Below are positions 26,537-36,371 of a stretch of 64,000 nt of DNA, one piece after another (the stretch's first letter is position 1; each line of letters begins with the position of its first letter). The position numbers and the translations under genes were made by a program. The notes under the pieces are model-generated. The model had not been told where the DNA came from. It saw only the letters and a list, made by a program, of their open reading frames with translations, and made no database searches. The DNA lies in the NCBI RefSeq assembly GCF_006716235.1, contig NZ_VFOR01000001.1, positions 186,001-250,000 of the forward strand. Reading direction: 5' to 3'. This DNA comes from Propioniferax innocua. GTDB taxonomy: Bacteria > Actinomycetota > Actinomycetes > Propionibacteriales > Propionibacteriaceae.

Positions 26537-28855
26537 TCAGTTCTCCTTCGTCCGCGGCAGGGTCCAACGTGGCATCTGGGGGCTCGCCTCCCAGTCGACG
26601 ACGGACCACTTGTAGGCATGTGTGGCACGCAACAGGCCACGATCGGGGTTGACGGCGACGGGATGCCCCACCACCGAGAGCATGGGCAGATCCACATGGG
26701 AATCGCCGTACGCATAGGACGCGCTGAGGTCCACACCGTGCACCTCGGCGTAATGCCGGAGCCACGCAGGGCGGGACTCCCCCACCATCGGTGGGCTCGA
26801 CAGGAAACCGGTGCACCGACCGTCCTCGTCGGTGAGCAGCTCTGCGGCCACGATCTCGTCGAACAGTGGCGCGAGCGGTCGCGTCAGCGGACGGATCGCA
26901 CCGGTCATCAGGATCGTCCGATGACCGGCCTCGCGATGCGCCCGGATCCGACGGATGGCATCAGAGCTGACGCGCTCGAGGATGTGCGGGGTGATCTCCT
27001 CGTCGATCACGCGTTCCAGCTCGGCGAGGTCGGCGCCGGCATAACGCCGGTAGAACGCCCGCAGGAAGGTGCCGCGCTCGGTGTGCTCGGCACGCAGGTA
27101 CTCCGGCAGCTTGCCGATGATCGAGCCGAGTTCGCGCAGGCGTCCTCGCCCATTCAGCTCCGGAAGTCGCGTCCACAGATATGTCTCGACCACATTGCCC
27201 GACATGACCGTGCCATCCAGGTCGAACACCGCGACCACAGTCGAGGGGTCGGCAGTGTTCTCGGACGGATCGCGGAAGGTCGGCGGGGCCTGCGCTTTGC
27301 GTCGGTCATTGCGACGTACCGGTTCGGTGATGCTCGGGCAGTGGATCTCGACGATGTATTCGTACCAATCCACTTCCGATGTGTCGAAGGCGAATGCGGC
27401 CACATCGTCGGGATGCAGTGAGCGGTGCAGCGCCAAGGTGTGGTCGTCCACGAAGTGCAGCTCCGAGCGCAGATACTCCATGTAGATCTTGAAGTAGCGA
27501 CGCAGGAAATCGAGCTTCTTGCGACTCTTGTCGACCTCGGAGACGATCTGCCGGGTTCTTCTGCCACGTGGAGCGAAGGCGAGGAGCCGATCGGCGCCTC
27601 GCGAGGCCACCTCGGAGGTTGCCAGCAATCGTTCGACACGGGCCCACCCGGGGAAGTCCCACACCGGGAGCGACACGGCTCCCGAGCCGGGTTTCTCGAA
27701 GGGATGTTCGGCGAAGTAGCCGCGCACCAATTCGTACAGCCGGCGGAACGTCAGCGGGTTCCTGGAGCCGGAGGCCACGTGGTAGAATTCCGGGTCCCCC
27801 ACCTCCGGTTCGGTGGCGCAGACCGCGAGGATGGCGTTCACCACATGGTCACAGGGCACGATGTCGATCACCGAATCCGGTGACGCCGGGAACTCCGGAA
27901 GGTTGCCCTTGCCGTAGGCGAGGATGATCGGCTCGGCCATCTTGAAGCCCTCGATCCAGCCTGGATGCGGGTACCTCAGCGACGATTCGACGATGGCCGG
28001 ACGCACGATCGACACGCGCATGTCCCGGCCGAGGTCGGCCACGATGTTCTCGCCCATCGTCTTGGCGAAGGTGTAGACATCGGTCCAGCCGAGGGAGCGG
28101 GCGCGTTCGGTCCCGGCCTCGATGAGCTTGTCGGCCACCCACTCCTGACGCAGCTTCTCGGTGTGCTCGGCCGTGGTGAGGTAGCCGGCCTTGCCGTGAT
28201 CGCGTTCGGAGCGGCGACGCAGTTCGGCGAGTTTCGCCGGGGTCCGTGAATCGGCCTCGATACGCCGGGCCATCGTCTCGGCGGCCTCGGCCTCCACGTT
28301 GTAGTCGACGTCATTGGCGTGAGCGTTCTCGAGGATGTGTCCGCGCCTGCGACCGGCGGTATAGGCGGTGGAGATGTGGACGTAATGCGGAACCCTCTCG
28401 AGATTCCCCTCGGCATCCGAGCAGGACTCACGCAGTCGAGTCATCAACGCGCGGGTACCGACCACGTTGGTCTGAAATGCACGATCGATGGGCGGATCGA
28501 AGGAGACATCCCCGGCACAGTGCACCAGAACGTCCATATCGCGCGGAAGCTTCGGAACGTTGGGCAGGTCACCTTCGATCACCTGGACACGATCCTCCAG
28601 GAGTGCCTCGACACCGCCGGCGGCATTCCTGACCTCGTCGAAGATGGGCTTCTCGAGCAGTGAGCGGACGCGATCGGTGGCGCTACGTGGCCCCTTGGGG
28701 CGCACCAGGACCCCGGCGGTGGTACCGGGGAGATCGGTCAAGATCTTCCACAGGAGTTGTTCACCGATGAAGCCGGTGACGCCGGTCATCACGATTTTCT
28801 TGCCGGAGAGGAGATCCTCCAGGCGTGACCCGTTGAGCACCTGTCCCTCAGCCAT
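26537..28855 (-). CDS. Fatty acyl-CoA reductase fused to HAD-IB phosphatase domain
   Basis: 772 residues from the ATG at 28855 (AGGGAG upstream). Residues 1-470: NAD(P)-binding fatty acyl-CoA reductase with TGVTGFIG (24-31), a long SDR-type core and the catalytic YTFAK; a helical 'sterile'-like region follows. From about 540: HAD-IB domain with [23 protein letters not shown] and [13 protein letters not shown]. This fusion is known in actinobacteria and would reduce acyl-CoA to fatty alcohol or aldehyde; the HAD part resembles SerB-type and lysolipid phosphatases. The gene starts eight bases inside hisA, so it is translated from the his message. Confidence 0.8.
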   Translation of the reverse strand: MAEGQVLNGSRLEDLLSGKKIVMTGVTGFIGEQLLWKILTDLPGTTAGVLVRPKGPRSATDRVRSLLEKPIFDEVRNAAGGVEALLEDRVQVIEGDLPNVPKLPRDMDVLVHCAGDVSFDPPIDRAFQTNVVGTRALMTRLRESCSDAEGNLERVPHYVHISTAYTAGRRRGHILENAHANDVDYNVEAEAAETMARRIEADSRTPAKLAELRRRSERDHGKAGYLTTAEHTEKLRQEWVADKLIEAGTERARSLGWTDVYTFAKTMGENIVADLGRDMRVSIVRPAIVESSLRYPHPGWIEGFKMAEPIILAYGKGNLPEFPASPDSVIDIVPCDHVVNAILAVCATEPEVGDPEFYHVASGSRNPLTFRRLYELVRGYFAEHPFEKPGSGAVSLPVWDFPGWARVERLLATSEVASRGADRLLAFAPRGRRTRQIVSEVDKSRKKLDFLRRYFKIYMEYLRSELHFVDDHTLALHRSLHPDDVAAFAFDTSEVDWYEYIVEIHCPSITEPVRRNDRRKAQAPPTFRDPSENTADPSTVVAVFDLDGTVMSGNVVETYLWTRLPELNGRGRLRELGSIIGKLPEYLRAEHTERGTFLRAFYRRYAGADLAELERVIDEEITPHILERVSSDAIRRIRAHREAGHRTILMTGAIRPLTRPLAPLFDEIVAAELLTDEDGRCTGFLSSPPMVGESRPAWLRHYAEVHGVDLSASYAYGDSHVDLPMLSVVGHPVAVNPDRGLLRATHAYKWSVVDWEASPQMPRWTLPRTKEN

Positions 28856-29585
28856 GGAGCTCTCCCTGGGCCACCTCGAGGGCCTCGGTGAGCTCGAACT
28901 TGCCCACATACAGCGCGGTGCCGATGATCGCTCCCTCGATACCGATGGGGACCAGCCCGCGAAGACGTCGGATGTCCTCCAGCGACGACACGCCGCCCGA
29001 CGCGACGACGGGGCGCTCGGTGCGGGCACAGATCGCCCCGAGCAGCTCGTAGTTGGGGCCGGTCAGCATGCCGTCGGATGCGACGTCGGTCACCACGTAG
29101 CGGGCGCAGCCTGCAGCATCGAGACGCTCGAGGGTCTCGAAGACATTGCCACCCTCACGCGTCCAACCGCGTGCAGCGAGTTTGTCGCCCTTGACGTCGA
29201 GGCCGATGGCGATGCGATCACCGTGCTCGGCGATGATCTTCTCGCACCACTTGGGATCCTCCAGCGCTGCGGTGCCGATGTTGACACGCGTGGCACCTGC
29301 GGCGAGAGCGCGTTCCAAGCTCTCGTCGTCACGGATGCCGCCGGAAAGCTCGATGTTGATCCCCACCGAGCTGGCGACATCATTGATCACCTCGGTGTTG
29401 GTGCCACGGCGAAAAGCAGCATCCAGATCCACCAGATGAATCCATTCGGCGCCGGCGTCCTGCCACCGACGTGCGGCGGCCACGGGGTCACCGAAGGTCT
29501 TCTCCGTCCCGGCAACACCCTGTACGAGTTGGACGGCCTGACCGCCCGCGACATCCACGGCTGGCAAGAGGGTCAACGCATTCAC
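28848..29585 (-). CDS. priA: Phosphoribosyl isomerase HisA/PriA
   Basis: 245 residues from a GTG at 29585. TIM barrel with Asp11 in LPAVDVAGG, phosphate sites GGIRD and GGVSS, and the second catalytic Asp in [15 protein letters not shown]. It isomerises ProFAR in histidine synthesis; actinobacterial PriA also serves as TrpF, which fits with no trpF next to trpCBA here (inference). It is 8.4 kb from hisH on the same strand and has its own probable leaderless promoter, and hisF does not follow. Confidence 0.88.
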   Translation of the reverse strand: MNALTLLPAVDVAGGQAVQLVQGVAGTEKTFGDPVAAARRWQDAGAEWIHLVDLDAAFRRGTNTEVINDVASSVGINIELSGGIRDDESLERALAAGATRVNIGTAALEDPKWCEKIIAEHGDRIAIGLDVKGDKLAARGWTREGGNVFETLERLDAAGCARYVVTDVASDGMLTGPNYELLGAICARTERPVVASGGVSSLEDIRRLRGLVPIGIEGAIIGTALYVGKFELTEALEVAQGELHG

Positions 29586-29592
29586 TCGCCAG

Positions 29593-29598
29593 ACACTA
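29593..29598 (-). promoter_or_regulatory. -10 box of hisA overlapping the upstream stop codon
   Basis: TAGTGT, seven bases before the GTG at 29585. Its first three bases are the TAG stop of the upstream polysialyltransferase-like gene. Confidence 0.45.
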
Positions 29599-30621
29599 CC
29601 GGACGACAGCGAAACCGGCCTCTCGGGAAGACGACTCGGCAACGGCGTCCTGAGGGTTCTTGTTGATTCCAGCCACGAAGCCCCGCGCCGAGGCATCGTC
29701 GGTGACGAACCACTCATCTGCGACATCGATTGCGGTGACCTCGATGCCGGTCCCGGCGAGTACCAACGGCAGGGTGTGCACCACCGTGGACGGGAACGAG
29801 AGGATGTGCCGACCGATCGGGCCACGGCAGGCATGCCACTCCATCGGCAGCTCGGGGCGTACGATCTCCACGCCCATCTCGGCGATGGCTGCGACCTTCG
29901 CAGCGGCCTCCGCGCGGTGCGGCAGATAGCGTCCGACGCCGTACTCGGCCACGAGTCGCTGCACCCCTGCCAGATACCTCTCCTCTTGGACCACGCCGGT
30001 CTCGACGAGGGATGAGCCCATCAGATCCACGGTGTCCAGAATCTCCGGTGGGCCGAAGTGCTCGCGCGTCCACGCATAGGTGCAACGGCGGGCCGGTGGA
30101 CGCTCACCGGTCAGGGGCATCGCACTGAACAACTCCACATGCGGCGATCGACGCCCGAGCCATGGCGCCACGCGTGGCGCCAACAACCGCGCGGCCCGTG
30201 GCTGCTCGGTGAGATGCCACCGCTGCAATCGACCACCAAAGGCCCATTGCTCGGCGTAGCGGAGCGTCGCGGTGCCATCATCGACCACCACGATCCGAGG
30301 GGCACGCGAACGCATCGCCAAAAGCATCTGGATGATGCCGGAGTAAGGGTCACCGATCACCAGAGTCGATGCCGCCTGAACACGAGCCGCCGTGCGGGCG
30401 AGGTCAACGGTCCGGGTCGGCAAAGGCCCTCGGACTTCGGCCCAGCAGTGGTCGAAGCCTGCACCAGTGCAGATCTCGGCCACTCGATGCATCTGGAAGC
30501 GGGTACGCGCCGGTTCTGGCCCGAGCGTCACCAGGCGCACATCCGCATCGGATGCTGCTGCCCATTCAGCGGCATTGATCAGTTGCGCCGGGGACTCCAC
30601 CAAGGCCAACGCGTCATTCAT
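29596..30621 (-). CDS. Polysialyltransferase-like protein (GT38/52-like)
   Basis: 341 residues from the ATG at 30621, supported by a TAACAT box seven bases upstream (an ATG at 30630 is possible). Starts [20 protein letters not shown], resembling the N-terminus of bacterial polysialyltransferase/sialyltransferase-like GT-B proteins; later [29 protein letters not shown] and a C-terminal [24 protein letters not shown] fit nucleotide-sugar binding and an HP-type motif. Likely a cytosolic glycosyltransferase for a surface polymer. Divergent from the glycosyltransferase operon. Family assignment is by pattern memory. Confidence 0.6.
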   Translation of the reverse strand: MNDALALVESPAQLINAAEWAAASDADVRLVTLGPEPARTRFQMHRVAEICTGAGFDHCWAEVRGPLPTRTVDLARTAARVQAASTLVIGDPYSGIIQMLLAMRSRAPRIVVVDDGTATLRYAEQWAFGGRLQRWHLTEQPRAARLLAPRVAPWLGRRSPHVELFSAMPLTGERPPARRCTYAWTREHFGPPEILDTVDLMGSSLVETGVVQEERYLAGVQRLVAEYGVGRYLPHRAEAAAKVAAIAEMGVEIVRPELPMEWHACRGPIGRHILSFPSTVVHTLPLVLAGTGIEVTAIDVADEWFVTDDASARGFVAGINKNPQDAVAESSSREAGFAVVR

Positions 30622-30628
30622 GGTGGGC

Positions 30629-30634
30629 ATGTTA
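30629..30634 (-). promoter_or_regulatory. -10 box, left arm of a divergent leaderless promoter pair
   Basis: TAACAT on the minus strand, seven bases before the ATG at 30621. Confidence 0.45.
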
Positions 30635-30649
30635 CGTGGCCCCAGCCAG

Positions 30650-30655
30650 TAGGCT
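30650..30655 (+). promoter_or_regulatory. -10 box, right arm of a divergent leaderless promoter pair
   Basis: TAGGCT, seven bases before the ATG at 30663; only 15 bases separate it from the opposing box. Confidence 0.45.
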
Positions 30656-30662
30656 GCTCGGC

Positions 30663-31742
30663 ATGGCGTCCCGCGACCGGCTCACCGTATTCGTCCTTTT
30701 CCACAACCTTGGTGGTTCCAACCCCCTTGCCCGGGAATGCCTGGCGAGTCTTGCCCACTCGGTCGACGATCGCATCCGTTTCGAACTGATCGATGACGGC
30801 TCCACCGATGACACCCCACAGCTCCTGGCCGAGGCCGCCCGGCGTCTTCCGGGGGCGAGCGTCCACACCCATGCGAGTGCTCGCGGTGCCTCCGCCGCGC
30901 GCAACGGGGCCCTCACCCGGGTGGAGACCACGTGGTTCACCTTCCTCGACGGTGACGACTGGGTGCGCCGTGGGTACTACCCCGCGCTCCTCGATGAGGC
31001 CGAACGAACAGGTGTTCCGTGGTTGCGAGTGGACCACATCGCCACCACCGGAAAGGAACGGCTCGTCACACGTATCCCCAGCGGTGCACGCGGACGCGTG
31101 ATCGCTCCGCGTGAGGAGATCCTTCCCGGTCACCGCACCACGCCGGTGGACTTCGCCCATTCCTGGGGTGGGTTGTATCACCGTTGCCTGGCCGATGAAC
31201 AGATCTGGTGGTTCCCGCCCCAGCTGCGGACCGCCGAGGACCGCCCCGGAATCTGGAACCTCCATCTCTCGGTCGATGCGTACGCGATCTCCGAGGTCTG
31301 TGGGCTCCATTATCGACGCGGCATCCCCACCTCCCTGACGATGGTGCGGGACGAACGCCAGCTGGACATCATCGAATCCATGCGCCTCATGGGTGAAGTG
31401 GTCGCACGGCACGATGACACCGAACGATTCGCCCCCAAGGTGGTACGCACGTGGGCGGGCCTGCTTGCCTTCCACTATCTCAACCGGCACCGTCTCAGCC
31501 CTGCGTTGCGCCGTCGTTTCATGGTCGACGCCGATGCTCTCCTGGCCACCGCACCACAAGAACTCCTCGCCGAGGTGCTGACGGTGATGCCCGAGAGCCG
31601 ACGTCAGTCGGTGCAGTCACTCAGGCGTCAGGCCGCCGCCCTGCGGGCCACAGGCATGCGTCCGACCCCCACTCCACCGTCGGTGGCATGGGGCTCCACC
31701 ACCGGTCTGGAGAACGTCGATCAGGTACGGATCGATGGCTGA
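30663..31742 (+). CDS. Family 2 glycosyltransferase
   Basis: 359 residues. GT-A fold: VFVLFHNLGG start, LIDDGSTDDTPQLL, ARGASAARNGALTRV and the metal-binding DxD in FTFLDGDDW (about residue 97-103), then an acceptor region with AHSWGGLYHRCL and TAEDRPGIWNLH, where the acidic ED is the usual catalytic base position. Likely adds a sugar to a surface polymer. First of three co-transcribed genes; the next overlaps by eight bases and is a paralogue. Confidence 0.82.
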   Translation: MASRDRLTVFVLFHNLGGSNPLARECLASLAHSVDDRIRFELIDDGSTDDTPQLLAEAARRLPGASVHTHASARGASAARNGALTRVETTWFTFLDGDDWVRRGYYPALLDEAERTGVPWLRVDHIATTGKERLVTRIPSGARGRVIAPREEILPGHRTTPVDFAHSWGGLYHRCLADEQIWWFPPQLRTAEDRPGIWNLHLSVDAYAISEVCGLHYRRGIPTSLTMVRDERQLDIIESMRLMGEVVARHDDTERFAPKVVRTWAGLLAFHYLNRHRLSPALRRRFMVDADALLATAPQELLAEVLTVMPESRRQSVQSLRRQAAALRATGMRPTPTPPSVAWGSTTGLENVDQVRIDG

Positions 31743-32685
31743 GCGGCTCGGTGTCATCATCCCCATACACAACGGGGAACAGCACCTCCCCCAGCTCCTG
31801 CGGGGACTCTCCCGGGCCGTCGATGATCGCACCGACGTCGTGATCGTGGATGACGGCAGTACCGATGCCACCGCCCGGATTCTCGATCAGGCCGAGGTCG
31901 ACTTCTCTCTCGACGTGGTCAGGCATCGGCAGCCCCGAGGTGTCTCCGCGGCACGCAATACCGGGCTCCGGCAGACGCGTTCGACCTATCTGACCTTCCT
32001 CGACTCCGACGACACCTTCGACCAGCATCATCTGCGCACATTGCGTGATGTGCTGGATGCCACCGGCGTCGACATGGTGCGCACCGACCATCTCGAGGTC
32101 CGCGGCAAGGAACGCACCGTGCGCCGTGTGCCCGACAGCCACCGTGGTGGGCGTGTCGGGGATCCGCGTGAGGCCATCTGCCCCGCGTTCGTGCGCACTG
32201 CGGTGGATCACCCCAATGTGTGGGCAGGGGCATTCCATCGTCGGCTTCTGGACCGTGGTGTGGGGTGGATGCGCGAAGACCTGCGCACCGCTGAGGACCG
32301 TGTGTGGACCTGGGACATGTTCCTTCATGCGCACACCTTCACCATCTCCCCGCGAATCGGCGTCCACTATCGGCGTGACGTCGGTGGATCGCTCTCCCGT
32401 GTGGCCGACGAGCGTCAGCTCGATTTCATCAGGGCCCTCGACGCGATCATCGATCTCCTCGCCGTGGATCCCGACGGCGAGCGTTTCCTGCCGAAGGCCA
32501 TCCAACGATCCTGCGAACTGCTCCTGCATCACCTGAGCAACACTCGCCTTCCCGGGCCACTCCAACGCACTTTCCAGGCGATGGCTGCAGAACACTTCCG
32601 CTCCCTGCCCGCCGAACCTCGTGACCGGGTCATCGCGGGGTTGCTTCCCGACCGTCGGGCCCGCATCGAACGGGTGATCGCATGA
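31735..32685 (+). CDS. Family 2 glycosyltransferase, paralogue of the preceding gene
   Basis: 316 residues. Same plan as its neighbour: GVIIPIHNGEQ, VVIVDDGSTDATARIL, PRGVSAARNTGLRQT, DxD in LTFLDSDDTFD, and LRTAEDRVWTWDMFLHAHTF. Shared details (TAEDR..W, HYRR...S.S.V.DERQLD.I) show the two arose by duplication. Its start overlaps the previous stop and its stop overlaps or abuts the next reading frame, so the three genes are coupled. Confidence 0.82.
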   Translation: MAERLGVIIPIHNGEQHLPQLLRGLSRAVDDRTDVVIVDDGSTDATARILDQAEVDFSLDVVRHRQPRGVSAARNTGLRQTRSTYLTFLDSDDTFDQHHLRTLRDVLDATGVDMVRTDHLEVRGKERTVRRVPDSHRGGRVGDPREAICPAFVRTAVDHPNVWAGAFHRRLLDRGVGWMREDLRTAEDRVWTWDMFLHAHTFTISPRIGVHYRRDVGGSLSRVADERQLDFIRALDAIIDLLAVDPDGERFLPKAIQRSCELLLHHLSNTRLPGPLQRTFQAMAAEHFRSLPAEPRDRVIAGLLPDRRARIERVIA

Positions 32686-32741
32686 CCCACTCGACCAGAC
32701 CTTCTTCGTCCTCGCGCCCCTCGATTCAGCAGGAGTCCCCC

Positions 32742-34124
32742 ATGCCTCTCGACGCCAGCCAGCACTCCTCCAGCACGGAGCATGTGCAGATCTTCGAAGC
32801 CTCGACCCTCTACGGGCTCGCCTGTCTGCACGCGGGCATCATCCATGGGACGTTCGACCGGGAAGGGCCCGCCCTGCGGCGGATCCTGCTCACCAGCAAC
32901 AACGCGGCGGTTCCCGAGACCACTGCGGAGATGAGCGAGAATCCCGATTTTGAACGTCTGACGGCGGTGTTCGATGAGGTGGTCTCGTTCAACGAGACCC
33001 TCGCACCTCTCCACCCGGGGCATTGGCGGCCGACGCCCGAGGAGGCACCGGTCTGGGAGCGTGCCTTTCGTGCCCTGTGGGGGTTGGGCAACGCTCCCGT
33101 GGAGCTGATCATGGAGTCGATTCAGGTACCACCGGCCTGGTCGTTGGGGTGGGTCTTCTCCCAGGCCCCGATCACCGTTTATGCCGACGGGCTCATGTCG
33201 TATGGCCCCACCCGCATCAAGCTGGACGCCGAGGTCGGTTCCCGGATCGAACGTGTGGTCACGCTCCCGCTCATCCCAGGACTCGAGCCCCTGCTGCTGA
33301 ACGAGTTCGGTGTGGACCATGAAGAATTCCCCGTGGACACCTGCCGTGAGGTCCTCTCCGGGCTCGGTGCCGATGTTCCACTCGAGGTGCCCGAGGATCG
33401 TCCGGTGACGGTGCTGCTCGGGCAGTATCTCTCACCACTGGGGCTGATAAGCGCCGAGGATGAAGCGCGGTTGCATGCCGACATGGCTCAGCACGCCATC
33501 GATTTGGGGGCCCGCACACTGGTGTTCAAACCGCATCCCACCGCTCCGAGTGAACTCACCGGCCCTCTGCTGGAACGCGCAGCCCATCTGGGCGTCGAGG
33601 TCCATGTCTGCACCGCGCCGGTCCTGGCCGAGACCCTGTTCGCGCGGCTCGACGTGGAGCGTGTTGTCGGCTGCTTCTCGACGGGGCTGTTGACCGCCTC
33701 GACGCTCTTCTCCATTCCGGCTGCTCGCGTCGGTACCGGAGAACTCATGACACGGCTGAAACCACTGGCCAACAGCAACCGCATTCCCCTGTTGCTGGTC
33801 GACGCCCTTGTGCCGGGGCCGGACAACCTCGAGCCGACAAGCATCGAACGCACAGCTGACCTGTTGGTGACGCTGGGCCATGTCATGCAGCCCGAGGTGT
33901 TGGTGCATCGCCGCCCTGAGGCGGTGCGTGTTCTGGCCGGCGAACTCACCGACCGCGAACGTGCTCTGTTCCCGCCCGCCCGATTGGCCGAACTCGCACT
34001 ACCCGGGGGAACGCACACATTGCGGACCCGTGCCCTGCCGATCGTCCGCCGAGTGGCGCGACGCGTCTACGCGACCGAACGTCGACTGGAGCAGCGTCTC
34101 GGCAGCAATATCCGACCGTCCTGA
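32742..34124 (+). CDS. Polysialyltransferase-like GT-B protein
   Basis: 460 residues from the ATG at 32742, chosen for AGGAG six bases upstream; a frame from 32682 would add 20 Ser-rich residues and overlap the previous stop. Diagnostic blocks: FEASTLYGLACLHAGI, ADGLMSYGPTRIKL, GQYLSPLGLIS, LVFKPHPTAPS (HP motif) and CFSTGLLTASTLFSIPAARVG (the S(S/T)xxG motif). These match the bacterial polysialyltransferase family (GT38/Pfam alpha-2,8-polyST), which extends acidic sugar polymers. No CMP-sialate synthesis gene is in view, so the sugar may differ. Confidence 0.7.
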   Translation: MPLDASQHSSSTEHVQIFEASTLYGLACLHAGIIHGTFDREGPALRRILLTSNNAAVPETTAEMSENPDFERLTAVFDEVVSFNETLAPLHPGHWRPTPEEAPVWERAFRALWGLGNAPVELIMESIQVPPAWSLGWVFSQAPITVYADGLMSYGPTRIKLDAEVGSRIERVVTLPLIPGLEPLLLNEFGVDHEEFPVDTCREVLSGLGADVPLEVPEDRPVTVLLGQYLSPLGLISAEDEARLHADMAQHAIDLGARTLVFKPHPTAPSELTGPLLERAAHLGVEVHVCTAPVLAETLFARLDVERVVGCFSTGLLTASTLFSIPAARVGTGELMTRLKPLANSNRIPLLLVDALVPGPDNLEPTSIERTADLLVTLGHVMQPEVLVHRRPEAVRVLAGELTDRERALFPPARLAELALPGGTHTLRTRALPIVRRVARRVYATERRLEQRLGSNIRPS

Positions 34125-34163
34125 TGCGACGGGCAGGTCCTCGTGGGGCACGGGCGTGATCGG

Positions 34164-34169
34164 TATAGT
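34164..34169 (+). promoter_or_regulatory. -10 box, probable leaderless promoter
   Basis: TATAGT, six bases, then ATG at 34176. Confidence 0.5.
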
Positions 34170-34175
34170 CCCGGC

Positions 34176-34718
34176 ATGAGCACCGGACGCATCGTCTTCA
34201 CCGACAGCCCCTGGCCCGAAGGACATTCGCTCGAGCGTTTCCGTCTGACCCTGCGTGGGGATGAGCAGGGAAATCTGCGGCTGCATGCGCACATCGTGTC
34301 GGCGCCCTATGAGTCGGCTGGATCACCTGTGGGGGCTCTCGCCGATGCGTCTGCGTGGAACCGTCCTGAGACCTGGCTGGAAGCGCAGTGCGCCATCCTG
34401 TCCTCACTCCAATGGGGCAACCGCGGGTTCAAGCTTCCGTCGAAGACCTCGACGTTCGAGGAGCACAAACTCGATGGCATGGTGCTGACCGCTGACCCGG
34501 TGAAGCAGGTCTCGCTCGACAACCCTCTTGAGGATCTTGCGATCGGCGCATGGGTGCTGGGCAACGGCATGGTTGGTGGTCACCGAATCACCCTGACACG
34601 GGTGCGGCCGTACGTGTTCGACGTCCACTGGACCGGATCACTTCGCAACAGCTTCCTGGGCGAGGAGACCTTCGACCATCGTTTCGAGGTGAATGCGGAA
34701 AACGTCCGGCTTTCCTGA
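34176..34718 (+). CDS. Protein of unknown function
   Basis: 180 residues, soluble, no signal peptide or membrane segment. I do not recognise it. Composition is ordinary for the genome, and the promoter box in front supports the start. Notable blocks are WLEAQCAILSSLQWGNRGFKLP and ITLTRVRPYVFDVHWTGS; the mixed beta-rich pattern suggests a small compact domain. It follows the glycosyltransferase operon by 51 bases and is convergent with the beta-propeller-like gene. Confidence 0.7.
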   Translation: MSTGRIVFTDSPWPEGHSLERFRLTLRGDEQGNLRLHAHIVSAPYESAGSPVGALADASAWNRPETWLEAQCAILSSLQWGNRGFKLPSKTSTFEEHKLDGMVLTADPVKQVSLDNPLEDLAIGAWVLGNGMVGGHRITLTRVRPYVFDVHWTGSLRNSFLGEETFDHRFEVNAENVRLS

Positions 34719-34788
34719 CCACCTGATCGGGCTTCACCGTCCGATCGACGTCGAGCGATCAGATCCAACAGACAAAGACCGGTGCAGG

Positions 34789-36354
34789 TCAGCGAGGATG
34801 GTTCGGATCGGGACGCAATCCACCGATGGCGAAACTCCCGTCGGTATTGGTGTCCACGACGATGGCCAGGCCCGAGTTGGACACGCCCCACGGAACACCG
34901 GTGCCGGGCCTCAGCTCGGTGACGCCACCTTTCGCTGTCCAGAACTGACGGGTGCCATTGACTGTTCCGTACATACCGACGTCATTCGACATCACGGTGG
35001 ACCAACCGGGGACCACCTGCACATCACCTGTCTGGAGATCTGCGAGGAGCGGTCCGGCCGCGGCATGCGTGGCATGTTCGGAGACGGTGAGCGGCATGCC
35101 ATCGGCCACCTGCTGCGCCGACAGTCTGCCTTGGGCCAACAGGTCACCGGTGTCTGCGGAGTAGAGACCCACGGTGCGTCGAGATCGGTCACGCATCTCG
35201 CCCCAAGCGGCGACAACGCCACGTGAACTCCACGCGATCTTCATTCCTCCGACCGTGCCTTCGGGCTTGTCGATGATCTCCACCTGACGGCTGTGGTCTT
35301 CACGATCGGTGAAGGTCCACGAATTCTCCAACGGCGCCGAGAGCAGCTCGCCATCCCCGTTGACGCCCAAAGCGACATGCTGGCCGGGCAGATTCAGGGG
35401 CTCGAGCTCAAGCTCCTTGGTCAGCCGCCACGAGCCGTTTCCGGTTGAGACAAGAAGACCACCGGACTGGCCGAAGACCTGTGCGTTCAACGGCAGAGTG
35501 ATCCGTGTACCGGCTGCTCCATTGGGTGACGGGAGTGGCCAGAGCGTCAAGACCGAACCGTCCTGGACACCGACGACGGGCCTGCCCGCGATGCGTGAGA
35601 TGACCGGAACAGCGTTCGGTGACAACTGCAGAGGCGGGGAGATGAACTCTTCGGAGCCCGAATCGCCGTCAACAACGGTCAGTCGTCCATCCTGCACGAA
35701 GGCGACCCGATTCATCAACACTGACACCGCGGGGGTGGTTGCGATGTTCTGGTGCCATGCGAGTTCAGGGGTCCATCCCGGTGGGGCGGGACGATTGAGC
35801 ACCCTGTTGGTGCCTTGGGAGGCCGGAGGCGGTTCAGTCATGGGTGAGTTGGAACGCCATAGGTGGATTCCTCCCAGCGCGGCCACCACGGCCAGAGCGA
35901 TAACGGGGAGGATCCATCGAATCATGTCCGGCAGGCCGCCCTTTCGACGGCCACCGCGGCGTCCACCACGCGGGGGCATCTGCTGCGGGGCGGGATCCTT
36001 GGGGGTTGTGAAGTCGATCTCCGGGCTGCTGACCGGAGGAGGTGATGTTCGTCCGGGTTCGGGCCAGAAGCGATCATCACCCTGCGCCCAGACGGGCATT
36101 GACCCGGTGGGTGCACCTGAACGGGCGGACGTCGCTGCGGTATTGGGCTGCGAGGGGGACGCGTGTTCTTTGTTCATCGGAGAAGGTTGTGGAGGAAGAT
36201 TTCCGTTGACACGTTGCCCCGGAGGGCCGGGTGCAAACGGGCCAGCGGCGGCATCGGCTCCACCAAGGTGTGCTGGCGGTCCCAGCGCATGGCGGCTTCC
36301 CGGTCTCGGTGCAGGCCGAGCCGTCGCCTCTGGATTCTGATACCTGCCTGGCAT
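34789..36354 (-). CDS. Single-pass membrane protein with beta-propeller-like extracellular domain
   Basis: 521 residues if started at 36354; an ATG at 36177 (MNKEHASPSQ) gives 462. Neither has a clear ribosome site; the extra part is the Pro/Ala/Gly-rich tail typical of such proteins. A cytosolic Pro-rich, basic stretch (RGGRRGGRRKGG) precedes one helix (WILPVIALAVVAALGGIHLW). The remaining ~340 residues are repeated beta blades (VAFVQDGRLTVVDGDSGSEEF, GRPVVGVQDGSVLTLWPLP, RRTVGLYSADTGDLLAQG) like PQQ/WD-type propellers. Role unknown; may work with the adjacent lipoprotein, 17 bases upstream on the same strand. Confidence 0.65.
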   Translation of the reverse strand: MPGRYQNPEATARPAPRPGSRHALGPPAHLGGADAAAGPFAPGPPGQRVNGNLPPQPSPMNKEHASPSQPNTAATSARSGAPTGSMPVWAQGDDRFWPEPGRTSPPPVSSPEIDFTTPKDPAPQQMPPRGGRRGGRRKGGLPDMIRWILPVIALAVVAALGGIHLWRSNSPMTEPPPASQGTNRVLNRPAPPGWTPELAWHQNIATTPAVSVLMNRVAFVQDGRLTVVDGDSGSEEFISPPLQLSPNAVPVISRIAGRPVVGVQDGSVLTLWPLPSPNGAAGTRITLPLNAQVFGQSGGLLVSTGNGSWRLTKELELEPLNLPGQHVALGVNGDGELLSAPLENSWTFTDREDHSRQVEIIDKPEGTVGGMKIAWSSRGVVAAWGEMRDRSRRTVGLYSADTGDLLAQGRLSAQQVADGMPLTVSEHATHAAAGPLLADLQTGDVQVVPGWSTVMSNDVGMYGTVNGTRQFWTAKGGVTELRPGTGVPWGVSNSGLAIVVDTNTDGSFAIGGLRPDPNHPR

Positions 36355-36371
36355 CGGATGCCGTTCGACAC

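Noticed and set aside
25033-26652. 539-residue plus-strand frame
   Set aside because: Opposite strand of the LarA-like gene, which has the family motifs and coupled neighbours.
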